A program made the translations under genes and the position numbers. The notes below the pieces were generated by a model. It did not search any database and was not told the origin of the DNA. It was given only the letters and a program-made list of their open reading frames with translations. Source: Ypsolopha sequella (taxonomy: Eukaryota > Arthropoda > Insecta > Lepidoptera > Ypsolophidae). Taken from it: a DNA stretch of 64,000 nucleotides. Each line of letters begins with the position of its first letter. Position 1 is the first letter of the stretch. Of the stretch, positions 22,201 through 31,895 are shown piece after piece. The stretch lies in contig OW203988.1 in NCBI GenBank assembly GCA_934047225.1, positions 4,436,229 through 4,500,228 of the forward strand, written 5' to 3'.

Positions 22201-22275
22201 CAAGGTTTTTTATTTTTATTAATAATTATTATATTTTCAACGCGGGCACAGCCGCGGGCACATCTAGTAAATTAT
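22201..22275. repeat. Terminus resembling lepidopteran Helitron or related element
   Basis: GCGGGCACAGCCGCGGGCAC followed by ATCTAGTAAAT gives a short GC hairpin next to CTAG. This resembles the CTRR-type ends of Helitrons. Similar termini are at 31085-31122 and 35620-35645. The assignment is tentative. Confidence 0.35.
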
Positions 22276-22554
22276 AAAGTAAATGTATGAAGTGAATTGT
22301 AATAAATTGTATATTGTAATAAATGATATTTTTAAGTGAATTTGAATGTTATGCTCATGATAACACAGAAAAGTTACGTAATCATTTTATGCACCAGTAC
22401 AAAAATACGGCTGATATGAATTTCACAGTTTTATAACTTATTTTTTTCTAAACATGAAAAAATAAGTCCTCGCAAACAAGTTGCCAGCCAAAACTAGACG
22501 CTATCCGCAAAGAATCTGAAGTATCTGAAATGCTTGTTGTACTACCGGTACAAA

Positions 22555-22915
22555 TCTTCGTAAATAATTTTTTAATGCATGTGCTCGTAAAGGGCCACTT
22601 TTTATGCATCAAAACCGAACAGAAAGTCGATTATTTTGCCCTAGGGCTTTAATATTATTTTTTATTTTATTTATTTACAATGGTTGGCTAACCTGCAGCC
22701 TTTCCTGTGTACCATAGACGTTATACTTTTTTTACACCGTTTAACGGCTATGGATACAGTCCTTTTGAGCCAATTATAATTTAAAGTTCACAAGATTATA
22801 TTTGTTTTCATTTCTTCACACTATGCATTGAAAAATGTAGTATGATACACGGGCGTAAAAGCAATAAATTACTCGGTTACGTTTAAAATGTATTCCTTTT
22901 CGCCCTTGTAGCATA
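22555..22915 (+). repeat. Dispersed repeat E (copy 1)
   Basis: The order CATGTGCTCGTAAAG, CCCTAGGGCTTTA, ACAATGGTTGGCTAACCTGC, TGTGTACCATAGA, GATACACGGGCGTAAAAGC, CCCTTGTAGCATAAACTAC recurs at 28088, 30668 and, inverted, 41428. The family is about 350 bp and unclassified. No inverted termini were found. Confidence 0.75.
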
Positions 22916-23165
22916 AACTACTCTTATGACCATGCAGGTTTGACCTCACAGTGTTTTCCTATATCATTATACAAATGATAAGTAGAGTCCTTTGCAGCCG
23001 GAGCTACCTCTTTAATTTTGTAAAAGGCCGCAATTTCAATTAACCATGTCATCCTGGTGTCCGTACACAAATACCGCATTTCTAATAAAAACTCACTGTG
23101 GCTCGTTGGCGAGAACCAAACTAGTACCCTCAATTTGAGAGTCAGACGTTCTACTGACCGAACTG
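22916..23165 (-). mobile_element. tRNA-derived SINE fragment, minus strand
   Basis: The plus-strand order CATGCAGGTTTGACCTCACA, AATGATAAGTAGAG and AGTCAGACGTTCTACTGACC parallels the SINE at 37540-37697. The tRNA-like end is diverged. The 69-codon frame across it is incidental. Confidence 0.5.
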
Positions 23166-23534
23166 CCTCTTTTATAAATGAAAAGTAGATATAATTTTAA
23201 TTTAACAATCCAGTATCAAAGTTTCGCTATTTCGTCACACACATGTCATCAAAATTCTTAGGTACTTTTAGCAGACCTATAAACTTGAAGTTTGGGATAT
23301 AGTATAGTATTTAAGAAGAAAAGAACGGAAAAATTCTAAAATAAAGCTTGCACCTTTTGGACTTGGCAATCACGTGGTTATCAGGATGCACTGCGATGAG
23401 ATGAGAAATTGATTTCATTAAAATACTGATAATTTATTTATTTGCTCCGCAGCTAACAATAACAATTTCACAATACAGTATATTATATACTCAGTCCTAA
23501 AGGTGCAAGCTTAATTTTACCAGCGTAGTGTTTA
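23166..23534. other. No gene recognised
   Basis: Anonymous AT-rich sequence. Confidence 0.3.
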
Positions 23535-23700
23535 GTAGACAACTCGTTGGCTCACTATTACGAAGGTCTATGTAAAAAAAAATGGAATAACACAAGGTTC
23601 TATGTGTCATTCATTAGCTATTGTCACATAGAACCTTGTATTATTTCTATTTTTTTTTTCATAGAACCTTATAATAGTGAACCAACGAACTATCGAGTAA
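23535..23700. mobile_element. Fold-back MITE, about 165 bp
   Basis: Arms of about 70 bp pair CTCGTTGGCTCACTATTA through ACAAGGTTCTATGTG with its inverse CACATAGAACCTTGT through AATAGTGAACCAACGA. The loop is about 18 bases. No clear target duplication. Confidence 0.75.
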
Positions 23701-23865
23701 TTTTCTAACATCAGTCAAAGGTAATAGAATGGCTGACTTGGGTTCTTCAGGATCTCAAAACTTTTTACGACGAAAGTTCTACGAGTCACGGCATATTTTT
23801 TTACAGGAACGTTTTTGGTGGGATATTCTTTTTAGATGACGTTGCCACACGTCACAAGGTGTACA

Positions 23866-24420
23866 GTAGAGCCACTGAGTGATGGCGTCTATGACGTTTC
23901 AATGCCTACAAAGTATCGTAATTATTTATAAGCAAGTGTGAATTAAAAAATGTAATACTTTATTGTTGATAGAGATGTACTACTTGTTTCGGTTATTATT
24001 TTTCGATTTGAATGTTGCTTTATTGTGCAATATAATTCGTATAGAAACAAAGAATTTTTTTAAAAAAAGTTTCTCATTTTTTATAGGTCGTGTTTGAGGT
24101 CGCCAAGTTACGCAATAATATTTAATTAAAAACAAAAAATAGACGAAGTTAAACTAAACGAAATTAAATGATAGTAAAATACATTTTTCGATTTAGATGT
24201 TTAAACATCTCTTGGAGGCCCCGGGGGACTATACCGCATAGCCCTCCGATAACTACGCCACTGGTTTTGGCACATTATCTTTTGTATCATTATGTTGAAT
24301 GTTGAATGACGTGTCTAATGTTGAGTAAACTCACACTTGATTTTTATTTTTAACCAAAATTTGAAATGTACCTCATCACTAAATGCAGCTGTCATAAGTG
24401 CCATCACTCAGTGGCCCTAC
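23866..24420. mobile_element. MITE with GTAGRGCCACTGAGTG inverted ends
   Basis: The left end GTAGAGCCACTGAGTGATGG is mirrored at 24400-24420. Inside, at 24200-24263, a minus-strand hAT-like terminus CAGTGGCGTAGTTATCGG is embedded, so a second element may be nested. No coding region is present. Confidence 0.6.
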
Positions 24421-24914
24421 CTTAAATGTAAGGTGTAATTAAGTAAAATAGTACATTACAGAGTATAAAAGTCGAGAGCTTAAAACCGTTTTTGAAATTA
24501 ATCCGTTATTACCAACTATATCTAAAGGTTACTCAGGTATCAATACCAATGAAGACATTTCACGCTCAGACAGCTTTTCCATCTGATTGCAACTTCTTGG
24601 AGAGAACCAATCATTAAAGGAATTTATCACCAAACTCGACGAGTTAGGCGTCTTATTCCCTTGTCAAGTATATATAAAAGTCGAACTAAGAAATGATATC
24701 AGAAATATTATTATGAAAGTTGCACCTTACTTTGATCTTTTGCACCGGTCAGCAGGAAATTGATTTTAAATTGGGTTTTACGGTCGTTACATAGTTGGGT
24801 ATATAAAATGTTTGTATATGTGGTGACTTTTAACGTAAACTCAATAATTTAACAGATCAATAAAAGAAAAATTACAGAATTTATCATCATTCACATTGCT
24901 TAATTTCAAAAAGT
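24421..24914. other. No gene recognised
   Basis: Anonymous sequence with no repeat copy recognised. Confidence 0.3.
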
Positions 24915-25165
24915 TTTTTTTTTTTTCAGGTAATATATGCCATTTTAGGACATACTTTTCATTATTTTAGTATATAAATTAACCATTGAATTGTCATTTA
25001 TGACGTCACTTGAGAATTTTAGACATTAGACATGTGTGATTGGTTATAAAAAAGTGGTCTGTCTCAGTTTATCTACTCATCTGTCATCCATCTGTCAAAT
25101 CAGTCGGCAGCAATTTTTTATAAATTTATCTTGAAAGCAAATGACACATTTCTAAACAACCATTT
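24915..25165 (+). repeat. Dispersed repeat K (copy 2)
   Basis: Matches 18170-18420, including AAAGTGGTCTGTCTC, CTACTCATCTGTCATCC and TATAAATTTATCTTGA. Confidence 0.65.
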
Positions 25166-26226
25166 CTCAAACGACGTCACACGAAGGCAAATGGAAGTTT
25201 CAGCTTTTTCGTAAAAATATTCAACATCATCAGGTTTTTTAGACCACCAGTTTGAAAATACGGCTGATCAAACCATAATCTCGAAATGGTTTTCGAATTA
25301 ACACAACTTAACATAATTTAATCTAAGCGATTTATTTAAATTAATTGTTTTAAAAAGTAAGCGACAAGCTATCCGTTAAATCTACAAAATAGATGGTCTT
25401 CAAAAATGAGGCGAGGTAGTGCGATAGGGGGGAGGGACATGAATTGTGCACATATGTAGTCTGACTTACTTATAGTAGTTGTGTCGCTGCTATCGATTCT
25501 CATTATAATATTACACATGTGTTTCCAGTCTTTTAAATTATTTTAGTTCATACTATTTTAATATTATATGTTTAATAGCGAAATCCATCACTTTATTAGA
25601 ATAATATTTATGATCGCTTTGGATAAGACAAATATATAAAAAATACCTCGGGCCAGGATTCGAACCTGCGACCTCTTGCTTCCTGTCTTATTGAAGTAAT
25701 CCTGTACAAGATGGCTTTGGTTTATGCAGTCAAATTCATACAATTATTTATACATACATACATAAATTTCAACAATATATCGTTACACTGGCAACGTTCA
25801 GTCGCAGCGAAACAGTCAAAAAGTGGTAAACAATAAATCTCGCCACCGCCGCTCACTACTCTACTCCAGCGATATACATTACCGCAGATAGGCCCTCACT
25901 CGCCAGATCGTGTCAAAGTAACTTTGTTGTATGAAACCTTTTTCCTTGCACTTTCTAAACAAGCACGACGGCATTTTAAAGCGGATTGTTTCCTCGTTGA
26001 TTACCAACAAGTCGCGCTGCGACTCGCGCACTCCTTTCGACGGTCAGTAAGCAACTAAAACGTGATGTGCCAAAGCGCACGTTTTAATGTTGATATGCTA
26101 TTGCTCGCCTAATGTATGGGATGGGCCTATATCCGATAAAGTATATCGCTGCTCTACTCGCATTAGCTCATTGTCGTGTTGTCGGTAAGGTCTGCAACGA
26201 TATCGGTGACGACAACTCTTTGAGTA
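25166..26226. other. Mostly anonymous; tRNA-like SINE head at 25650-25690
   Basis: On the minus strand AGAGGTCGCAGGTTCGAATC with CTGGCCCG forms a box B-like segment, shared with 35880-35935. The GC-richer stretch at 25840-26200 has no recognisable coding or second copy. Confidence 0.4.
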
Positions 26227-26230
26227 TTAA

Positions 26231-26650
26231 GGGCGCACCGAGCGTTTGCCTTTGTCTCTATCTTTTTCTTTATTTGTAAAGAAAATAACCAAACTTTTGG
26301 ATATTTTCCATGTTAATCGTTATTATGTTCATCACATTGTTCTTAAATAAAAAACTATCGTGTACAATCGCTCCAGTTATCTATGAACTTTATTTTGTAA
26401 ATGAATCATATCAAATTACTTATTTATATAAAAAGTATGGAAAAAGAGGAAAACATTAGTCGAAAAGAGGTAACTTTGCGAATTAATCCTATCGAGCCAA
26501 CTTTATCAAATCGGGTTTCCATCGTGTATACATTCTAGTATATATACCCAATAATACCAATATATTTCCCTAGATTTTAATTTAATTGTTTACAACTTCA
26601 AACAAGGGTAATAAAAACATGTTTGTGTGTGTAAAAAGCTCGGTGCGCTC
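26231..26650 (+). mobile_element. TTAA-flanked MITE, subfamily 4 (copy 1)
   Basis: This 420-bp element is bounded by TTAA at 26227-26230 and 26651-26654. Its ends are GGGCGCACCGAGC and GCTCGGTGCGCTC. The terminal repeats resemble those of 48233-48658, but the interiors differ. It shares its right TTAA with the subfamily 3 element that follows directly. Confidence 0.8.
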
Positions 26651-26654
26651 TTAA

Positions 26655-27094
26655 AGCGATTACCTTCGCCAAATTAGCAGCTCGATGTTTGTCTGTACGA
26701 ATATCGACGGAAACGACATTGAAATAACACTCAGACCCTCGCTGCGTCCTTAATAGGGCAAAATAGGAAAAAATAATACTTTTTACATGGACGTGATTGT
26801 TCGATTGAATAATACTATGTTATGTTTATAGCTATGAAGTTTATCTATTTATCAAAGCATAAATGAATTAAATCGACCAAGCCGCTTAGGAGCAGTAGGG
26901 AATTAAAGCCAAAAAACACCATTCGTTAAAAATATTTTTCATATAGAATTTTTGGTGGTACAAAAAAGGAAAATGTTTCATATGTTTTCCTAGAGTTGAT
27001 AATCCATAATACATCTTTTCAATTATTTTTGGTTTAGGCATAAAAGAGGAGTAGGCTTTAGAAAGTACCCATTCATTTGGCGATATTCAGCGCT
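26655..27094 (+). mobile_element. TTAA-flanked MITE, subfamily 3 (copy 2)
   Basis: Bounded by TTAA at 26651-26654 and 27095-27098. Its ends are AGCGATTACCTTCGCCAAAT and ATTTGGCGATATTCAGCGC. The interior matches 17129-17589 closely with a small deletion near the CATATCAGC region. It abuts subfamily 4 without any intervening base other than TTAA. Confidence 0.8.
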
Positions 27095-27159
27095 TTAAGC
27101 GACAACTACAATGTGAAAGCGTTTCGTAGTAATGTATGAAGATTACCAGTCCGCCAATG

Positions 27160-27740
27160 GTATCGATTCGGCATAACACGACATAACTTAGTTGACAGTA
27201 CTAACCTTATTTTAAGCGTCCTGTCTTTTTCTTTCTTTATCGAAAAGACAAGGACAGAACGCTTAAATTAAGTAGTCCTGTCAAATTAATTAAGGCACTC
27301 TTATCCCAAAATCAGTAATTTCAAAGTCAAGTAGAACTTTCAAATACCGTCTAAAACTTCAAAAAAAAAATACGCAATATAGTTCGAACCTTTATCTAGG
27401 TCTTCCACGCATGTGTTACACGATCAGATAAACTTTGCTTGATAGAAATAATTCACGAACACAGCAAGTAATAAGACCTTTCAAATCATGCCATTTCCAT
27501 AATTCAACTTTTTATTAACGAAACATATCTGGTAATATTGCTCTTTAAACTTTCTAGGTCGACCACGTAAGTGGGTTTTAATAAACATATCCCTTATTTT
27601 TAAACAATTTAAAAACCGATAAATACAACGAAAAAGTACAAAAGTGTGGTTATTTTCTTTACTCCTTACACGTAAAGAAAAAGACAGAGAGTCACTCTTC
27701 TGGGATAAGAGCGCCTTAAGTGTGCTATACCGAATCGGTT
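27160..27740. mobile_element. Hairpin MITE split by a TTAA element
   Basis: The left terminus TCGATTCGGCATAACACGAC is at 27163 and its inverse GTGCTATACCGAATCGG ends near 27738. Internal arms, including TTGACAG and the CTGTCTTTTTCTTTCTTTA loop region, match the copy at 57962-58114. The right arm is opened at a TTAA by the 27294-27715 element and continues after it. Confidence 0.7.
27294..27715 (+). mobile_element. TTAA-flanked MITE, subfamily 1 (copy 2, nested)
   Basis: This 422-bp element is bounded by TTAA at 27290-27293 and 27716-27719. Its ends are GGCACTCTTATCCCA and TGGGATAAGAGCGCC. It sits inside the hairpin element at 27160-27740. Removing it with one TTAA restores the hairpin's right arm. 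The 101-codon frame over it is incidental. Confidence 0.9.
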
Positions 27741-28087
27741 CCAATATCGTGTAAGTAGTTATCGTGTCGATATCGTTATTGACCAATGTAAAAACGCCTA
27801 TTAACTTGGAGTTGGGCTTGAATAAGTACTCGTATATGGTAACAAGAATATAATATGTTTCGGATTATACAAAAAGGGTCATTGAATCTTTGTTATGTTC
27901 GTGATTATTTCACAGTTGTCCTCAGTCATTCTACTCTAAATAGATTCAGTTAAAAGAAATCGGAATCTTCAATTCTATCGAGTCTGTCTTTTAATTACTA
28001 ATCAGAAATGCAAATTTTCAGTCTGAAATTCTGCAATTAATCAAATTTGTCTCGTCCTTTCGTTCAATTACTGCTCTTTTGTTTATT
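27741..28087. other. No gene recognised
   Basis: Anonymous sequence between repeats. Confidence 0.3.
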
Positions 28088-28365
28088 TTCAATGGTTGGC
28101 TAACCTGCAGCCTTTCCTGTGTACCATAAATGTTATACTTTTTTTTTCCACTGCTTAACGACTCTGGATACAGTCTTTTCGAGCCAATCATAATTTAAAG
28201 TTTACAAGATTATATTTGTTTTATTTCCTCACACTATGGATTGAAAAACGTAGTATGATACACGGGCGTAAGAGCAATAAATTACTCGGTTACGTTTAAA
28301 ACACGAGCGTAGCGCTCGTCCTCGTAATTTGTTCCTTTTCGTTCTTGTAGCATAAACTACTATTT
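28088..28365 (+). repeat. Dispersed repeat E (copy 2)
   Basis: Begins within the family at CAATGGTTGGCTAACCTGC and runs to CTTGTAGCATAAACTAC. It includes an extra ACACGAGCGTAGCGCTCGTC segment, also hinted at in the inverted copy at 41428. Confidence 0.75.
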
Positions 28366-28475
28366 TCATCAAATTGCAGTTGTACTTGTATTTATTTCTG
28401 TTCAACTATAGGCGCGGGCCACACAGAAATTCAGACTGTAATATAGATTGTTTATGGCCATAATGGTAGGCCACA

Positions 28476-28830
28476 GGTGGTAGAGCTGATGCCGGGCTCG
28501 ACTGTTGAGGTACCACCATCTTACTGGAGACCCCCTCGAAGTAATTCGGGGGAGAGTAAGAGGACAGCTCACAGGCAAAAAACCAGGAGGCCCACTATGC
28601 CTGGGACCGATGGATGGCGGTATTCCATCCCTAATAGCCGGGCCTCATATGGAACAGACAGGTGACGGGCAGCGGTGTCACTGGTGCGAGGGTTCCGGCA
28701 CCGCGCTCACCAACCCGCCTGCCCAGCCTGTGTGAGTATGGGCAATTCTTCCAGGATGACCGCCGGGAGTGGCAAAGTCCTGGAAAGGCTTAAGTCCAGC
28801 AGTGGACGAACTAGGCTGATGGATGGATGG
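28476..28830 (+). mobile_element. SINE-like repeat with RTE-type 3' tail (copy 3)
   Basis: A full-length copy starting GGTGGTAGAGCTGATGCCGG and ending in GGCTGATGGATGGATGG, the GATG-rich tail of this family. Both short plus-strand frames within it are incidental. Confidence 0.8.
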
Positions 28831-28982
28831 CCATAATTTCCGCTAATGTGCTGCTTGGGTATGTACTACTGCGTCTTCGACAGCACCCTTCGCATCGATA
28901 TCTTATTCTAAGACCCTTCGTCTAAGACCTCTACTACGAAAAAATCTTTCGCCGATAACAAGCTTCCCCGGAAGTACCTATA

Positions 28983-29581
28983 CAGTGTGTCCCTCGTACA
29001 AGTGCACATCTGAAAGTGGGTGAAACTAGATCTAAATATATCGACAAAAATTATTCATCAATAAAATTTTAATCTTGAAAAAATACTCCACTTGGGTATC
29101 TTTGTATGGGACGCGAGCGCAGTACCTTTGGTTAACCGCTCGTAGAAAATATTGTAGAACGTTGTATTTTTTTTTTGTTAGAAAGATAATGAAATAGGCA
29201 ATGATAAATAGGAATAGAAGTACAGTAAAATGGGGACATTATTTTGAAAAAAATTACTATTACTGAAAAACAGATTGAAAAATTTTAGAAATAATCTTTT
29301 AGGATATTATTTTTATGGTAATGGTAGTTGATTATGTTTTGTTTTTGATTTGATATGCAACGTCTATTCTTAAGGATTATAACACTTTTATTTCATTGCA
29401 TTACTCGCGATAGATCAAAATTTATGACATATTTTATACATAGTCTCCATGGTAGGCAAAAAAAATTTTAAAACGTAAATTTATGAAACAAAGATTTTCT
29501 AAAAAAAAAAAAACATTTTTTTGTCGATAAAATACGGTCTAGTTTCACCCCTTTTTGGATGTGCACACGAGGGACACACTG
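28983..29581. mobile_element. TA-flanked MITE with about 70-bp inverted ends (copy 1)
   Basis: The ends are CAGTGTGTCCCTCGTACAAG and the inverse of CAGTGTGTCCCTCGTGTGC, with TA at 28981-28982 and 29582-29583. The arms extend to the ATCGACAAAAA block. A second copy of similar length is at 53977-54592. TA flanks suggest the Tc1/mariner superfamily. No transposase is encoded. Confidence 0.8.
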
Positions 29582-29844
29582 TATACTGCGCCGCCGATGC
29601 ATGGTTGGTTTTCTGAAACAATATTTGGCTGACAATCGGTTTGCCGAAAACACACATCACCGCTCGTTCGCTTGCATGTTAATTATTTCTGTCAATAACA
29701 CGAATCGTTGAATTACTTAAAGCATAATACCGTTTGGGTCCTTGCCTAGTTTCCACTCCACAAGGAAACTTTCTGTGAGAATTAGTGTTTTTATAATTTA
29801 TGTACTTAACTCATTTTGAAATTAATAAATTTACAGTTTTCAAT
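29582..29844. other. No gene recognised
   Basis: Short anonymous interval. Confidence 0.3.
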
Positions 29845-30155
29845 TTACCTATGAAATTGCCGAAATTTTCTTACAGATTCATGATTTCAAAATTCCTGTA
29901 ATTCAATAGCTATTTCCATTATTTGTTTTTTTTTTTAAGTTGATTTCAAGGTTGTTTTTATTGTCAGTTTGATAATTAAAATAAAATATTCAAAACCGGT
30001 TCGTCCTAAATGTCATACATTTTTCCATGATAAGATTCGTAAAATATTTCTTCAGGTGTCACTTTTTAAAAATAATGTTGCTGTTAGCTTTATGTTGTCT
30101 CATTCATACACAAAAAAAATATATAAAATTAATTAGAATTTGTCATTCCTAAAGA
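29845..30155 (+). repeat. Dispersed repeat L (copy 1)
   Basis: Shares CCGAAATTTTCTTACAGATT, TATTTCCATTATTTG, and GTTGTCTCATTCATACACA (with the preceding GCTGTTAGCTTAATG-like step) with the inverted copy at 35975-36415. The family is unclassified. Confidence 0.6.
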
Positions 30156-30394
30156 AAATCCAAAATGTAAGATTGAGTTTTCTTCAAATACGGATGTTTC
30201 ATAGGTTCCCATCTAATATGTTGTCTTCACCAAACAACAGACAGGTGCCGTAGAAGTGATTTAGGGATTGTTTGCCTCTAGCAACTCTTTGAAGACGGCC
30301 TGCGACAGCGAAATAGTCTCAATAACTGATCGTATTGCACTTCACAGAACGGACATCTTGTTGTGCAGATCGTTGGCTTGAATGTACAATACAC
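30156..30394. other. No gene recognised
   Basis: Short frames at 30319-30555 (-) overlap the neighbouring SINE and have no domain. Confidence 0.3.
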
Positions 30395-30635
30395 CGCCAC
30401 GACATAATTCCCGAGAGGGTGTCAGAGTTGAAATACAAGTCACAATCCACAATGTTTGAGCGAAGATTATTACGCGTACAGTGCGGAGGGTGGTGAAGCC
30501 TATCGCTGTACTTCGGGCACAAACATGGACCAACAGCGACGCAGACCGAATACACGTGTGCCTCGCCTCTACGAGATAAGAACCCGCGACCTTCAGGTTG
30601 ATGAATGTTGAAACCGCTAGACCACAGAGGGTAAA
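30395..30635 (-). mobile_element. tRNA-derived SINE, minus strand
   Basis: The plus-strand order CGACATAATTCCCGAGAGGG, TGTCAGAGTTGAAATAC, GAAGATTATTACG, GTACTTCGGGCACAAAC, GAACCCGCGACCTTCAGG, CTAGACCACAGAGGG corresponds to an inverted tRNA-type SINE. Related copies are at 10140 and 37392. Confidence 0.6.
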
Positions 30636-30667
30636 TTAAATTTTATAAATATAGAAAATTCTTTTCA

Positions 30668-31012
30668 ATGCAAATGCTCGTAAAAGCCCACTTTTTATGC
30701 ATCAAAACCGAACAAAAAGTCGTTTTTTTTGCCCTAGGGCTTTATTTTTTTATTTTTATTATTTACAATGGTTGGCTCACCTGCAACCTTTCGTGTGTAC
30801 CATAAATGTAATACTTTTTTTCCATTGTTTAACAGCTCTGGATACAGGCCTTTTGAGCCAATTATAATTGAAAGTTCACAAGATTATTTGTTTTATTTCC
30901 TCACACTATGCATTGAAAAACGTAGTATTATACACGGGTGTAAGAGCAATAAATTACTCGGTTACGTATAAAATGTATTCCTTTTCGCCCTTGTAGCATA
31001 AACTACTATTAA
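30668..31012 (+). repeat. Dispersed repeat E (copy 3)
   Basis: Near-complete copy from AATGCTCGTAAAAGCCCACT to CCTTGTAGCATAAACTACTA. The small frame at 30768-30971 lies inside it and is not a gene. Confidence 0.75.
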
Positions 31013-31084
31013 CTGCTGTAATGATTAAACTCTTCATTTTATTATTTCATTATTGCAATATGTATAGTTTGTTCCCCGGGGATG

Positions 31085-31125
31085 GGCAGTTGCGGGTGAA
31101 AGCGCGGGCAAAAGGCTAGTGCAGT
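31085..31125. repeat. Possible Helitron-type terminus
   Basis: GCGGGTGAAAGCGCGGGC followed by AAAAGGCTAGT resembles a hairpin plus CTAG end. Only the terminus is recognised. Confidence 0.35.
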
Positions 31126-31330
31126 AAAAAGGTAATATCGCACGTTGATCAACTGTCTCTTTCAGTACCTATTGAAAGGGCTGAAATCTTAATGACTCTT
31201 CAGGAAGCCTTTCAGAACGCGGCATCAGGAAAAGTTTTGATGAAGTACTTTTTGCACTTATTTATTACAATCGCAATTAAGGCAAAAAATTGGTCTGTAC
31301 AATTTTCCCTCACTGTGTCTTCGTCTACTT

Positions 31331-31895
31331 TGAATGAATTGAATGAATTGAATGAATGAATTTGAATGAATGAATTGAATGAATTTATTTCAGAAAGAAA
31401 GTACATAATGTAGTATTTTTGTGCGTTACATTATTATATTACTTAGGGCTATCTTAACTTACTTATATGTATATACATTTAATTTACTATCCTAAATAAT
31501 ATACTTAAATATATAAGACATTAATGCACATAATAATTTACGGGTATCAGGGGTCGAAAACTACACACCGTGCTAGTAAAAAACTGTTTGACGGTCATGT
31601 AGTTTGCCGTTCATAACCTTCAATTGGTTTACATTAAGTGTACATAGTATTTTAAATAAATAAATAAATAAACCTAATAAATATGTAATTACCAAGTTTG
31701 TACATAATCATTTATTTATAAGGAAGAACATATAATAATATATAAGTACAGATATGCATATAAATATTGTGTGTGCTGAGGACATCTAAATACGTAAAAT
31801 TAGTTGAGTGTTGTGTGAGTGTGTGTGTATTTTGTGTAGTTTGGAGAAAGTAAAGTGATTTGAGACTGTATTTGATCCTGGTATAGTAAGTACCC
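31331..31895 (-). repeat. 3' UTR and tail of the LINE
   Basis: Downstream of the ORF2 stop the minus strand carries about 560 bases without coding. It ends at 31331-31390 in mixed ATTC and AATTC units after an AATAAATTC step. Repetitive short-unit tails of this kind are usual for CR1/Jockey-type LINEs that reverse transcribe from their 3' end. A minor A/T repeat (AAATAAATAAATAAACC on plus) occurs at 31656-31672. A clear target-site duplication with the 5' side was not found. Confidence 0.7.

Noticed and set aside
27481..27786. 101-codon minus-strand frame
   Set aside because: It spans a MITE and its flank and is a by-product of the same repeat as 81-419.
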